Source: Bacteroidales bacterium (GTDB lineage: Bacteria > Bacteroidota > Bacteroidia > Bacteroidales > WCHB1-69). From it: a DNA stretch of 7,502 bases. The stretch covers positions 1-7,502 of the forward strand of contig JAFXPL010000148.1 in the NCBI GenBank assembly GCA_017527945.1, given 5' to 3'. Under the pieces are notes generated by a model. The model saw only the letters and a program-made list of their open reading frames with translations, was not told where the DNA came from and ran no database searches. How positions within the stretch are numbered: position 1 is the first letter of the stretch; every line of letters begins with the position of its first letter. Below, piece after piece: positions 6,652-7,502 of the stretch. The translations under genes and the position numbers were made by a program.

Positions 6652-6679
6652 TAGTTAGCAGTTTGCAGTTTGCAGTTCG
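6645..6679 (+). repeat. 7-bp tandem repeat starting on the thiamine pyrophosphokinase stop codon
   Basis: Five adjacent heptamers: CAGTTAG, TAGTTAG, CAGTTTG, CAGTTTG, CAGTTCG. The first unit contains the final AGT codon and TAG stop of the upstream gene, and the second begins with another in-frame TAG. Sequence and period differ from the 9-bp array at 5896. It looks like the short heptamer arrays seen in intergenic DNA of some bacteria. No hairpin or T-tract is present, so it does not read as an intrinsic terminator. Confidence 0.85.
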
Positions 6680-6735
6680 ACGTGCTGGCGGGTTAAATAG
6701 GCTTTTAGTTTAATTCATGCTGTATTAGTCTTAAT

Positions 6736-7502
6736 ATGACCGACAAATATCAATCTACAGGTGAACGTCCTGAAATTCACGGAGCGTTTAAGGTGTTGTT
6801 GTGCTTTATCGCGATTGTGACAATAATCAATGTTCCGCTCACCATTTTCGGTTATCGATGGTTCTCCAGTGTCCTTCCCTCCTCGAAGCTCTTTATTGCG
6901 GTCTCGATCTTCTTCTGTCTTATGCCACTCATCATTGTGGTGATGGCATTCTTGTCGTTGCGTAAGCGGCGCGGAGACACGATTTACCTACTGCGTGCAT
7001 TTGTCTTGTTTATGATTCTGGGTACTCTGCCTTTGTTTTGGACTAATATGTCCGTATGGATGGTTGTGGGGTGTCTGGGAGTTTGGACTTCTTGTTTAAT
7101 GTATCTGATTTTTTCCAATCAAGTAAAGCAGGTTTTCCCTATTGAAGAACGTCATTCTTCCCCAATATTAAGACTCATTTTGTTCGGACTATCTGTCCTG
7201 TATGTCCTGTTCAATTACCGTGTAGTAGAATGCCTCGTAAATGGAGTGCCTTTACCTGACATATTTTATGAAAAAGTGGAAATATTCATAGATGAAAGCA
7301 CTTTGAAGGAGAACGAGTATTCAGACGGGTTGATTCGTTTAGCCAAACCCGCCGGACTGAAATGCGGCACCCATTGGATTGATGATAAGGACGTTATCAC
7401 ACTGTTCGATGATGATTGCTCGTATCTGATCCATTCTGATGTTTATGTGGAAGAAAACCGGTTGGATACAGATTCGTTGTTGGAAGAGCTGACCGACGAA
7501 GG
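6736..7502 (+). CDS. DUF2569-like membrane protein with soluble C-terminal extension, 3'-truncated by window edge
   Basis: An uninterrupted frame runs from the ATG at 6736 to the window end (255 codons, no stop reached). It starts MTDKYQSTGERPEIHGAFKV, then shows hydrophobic segments at about residues 18-40, 52-75, 83-102, 105-126 and 145-161. The fourth ends in YLIFSNQVKQVFP, resembling the Y-x-x-x-S-x-x-VK-x-x-F ending of DUF2569 proteins, usually small four-helix inner-membrane proteins of unknown function. Here a fifth helix is followed by a hydrophilic acidic part (from about 165) with no domain I recognise. That part contains GLIRLAKPAGLKCGTHWI and an acidic DKDVITLFDDD stretch. Base composition is clearly more AT-rich than upstream genes, with many T/A-ending codons. 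No clear Shine-Dalgarno; the leader is AT-rich. The reading frame is solid, the family assignment moderate, the function unknown. Confidence 0.7.
   Translation, partial: MTDKYQSTGERPEIHGAFKVLLCFIAIVTIINVPLTIFGYRWFSSVLPSSKLFIAVSIFFCLMPLIIVVMAFLSLRKRRGDTIYLLRAFVLFMILGTLPLFWTNMSVWMVVGCLGVWTSCLMYLIFSNQVKQVFPIEERHSSPILRLILFGLSVLYVLFNYRVVECLVNGVPLPDIFYEKVEIFIDESTLKENEYSDGLIRLAKPAGLKCGTHWIDDKDVITLFDDDCSYLIHSDVYVEENRLDTDSLLEELTDE

Noticed and set aside
6680..6735. Looked for a terminator or promoter between the heptamer array and the membrane-protein gene
   Set aside because: No stem with a T-tract and no TAnnTTTG box could be found; only AT-rich leader sequence is visible.

Overview
The window most likely comes from a Bacteroidota chromosome, probably Bacteroidales-like, with fairly GC-rich core genes. 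Three things suggest this. Two intergenic regions carry TAnnTTTG boxes, the -7 element used by the Bacteroidota primary sigma factor. The large glycogen protein is a GT3 synthase joined to a GT35 phosphorylase, an arrangement I associate with this phylum. The encoded tRNA lacks the 3' CCA. I cannot place the genus.

Layout, all on the + strand. (1) Positions 1-1263 hold two adjacent lysine-fermentation genes: the 3' part of kal (3-aminobutyryl-CoA ammonia-lyase, cut by the window edge) and complete kce (3-keto-5-aminohexanoate cleavage enzyme). A two-hairpin repeat-like element lies between them and a strong intrinsic terminator follows. (2) Positions 1322-1559 are an AT-rich spacer with a Bacteroidota promoter box, a tRNA-Val(GAC) gene and its own terminator. 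(3) Positions 1672-5901 hold one 1409-residue glycogen synthase / alpha-glucan phosphorylase fusion, preceded by two overlapping TAnnTTTG boxes. (4) Positions 5968/5995-6651 hold a thiamine pyrophosphokinase. (5) From 6736 to the window edge runs an unterminated membrane-protein gene resembling DUF2569 with an added soluble C-terminal part. Its base composition is visibly more AT-rich than the rest.

How the genes work together. Kce and Kal catalyse consecutive steps: Kce makes 3-aminobutyryl-CoA plus acetoacetate, and Kal deaminates the former to crotonyl-CoA, which feeds butyrate formation and energy conservation. The rest of that pathway (kam genes, kdd) presumably lies upstream, outside the window. 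The glycogen protein joins polymer synthesis and phosphorolysis in one chain. The thiamine kinase and the membrane protein have no evident functional link to it.

The least explained structure is a pair of unrelated short tandem repeats, a 9-bp unit after the glycogen gene and a 7-bp unit after the thiamine kinase gene. Each begins exactly over the TAG stop codon of the gene before it. A second oddity is an abrupt synonymous-codon switch inside kce. I saw no convincing new defence or mobile system, CRISPR array or insertion sequence.
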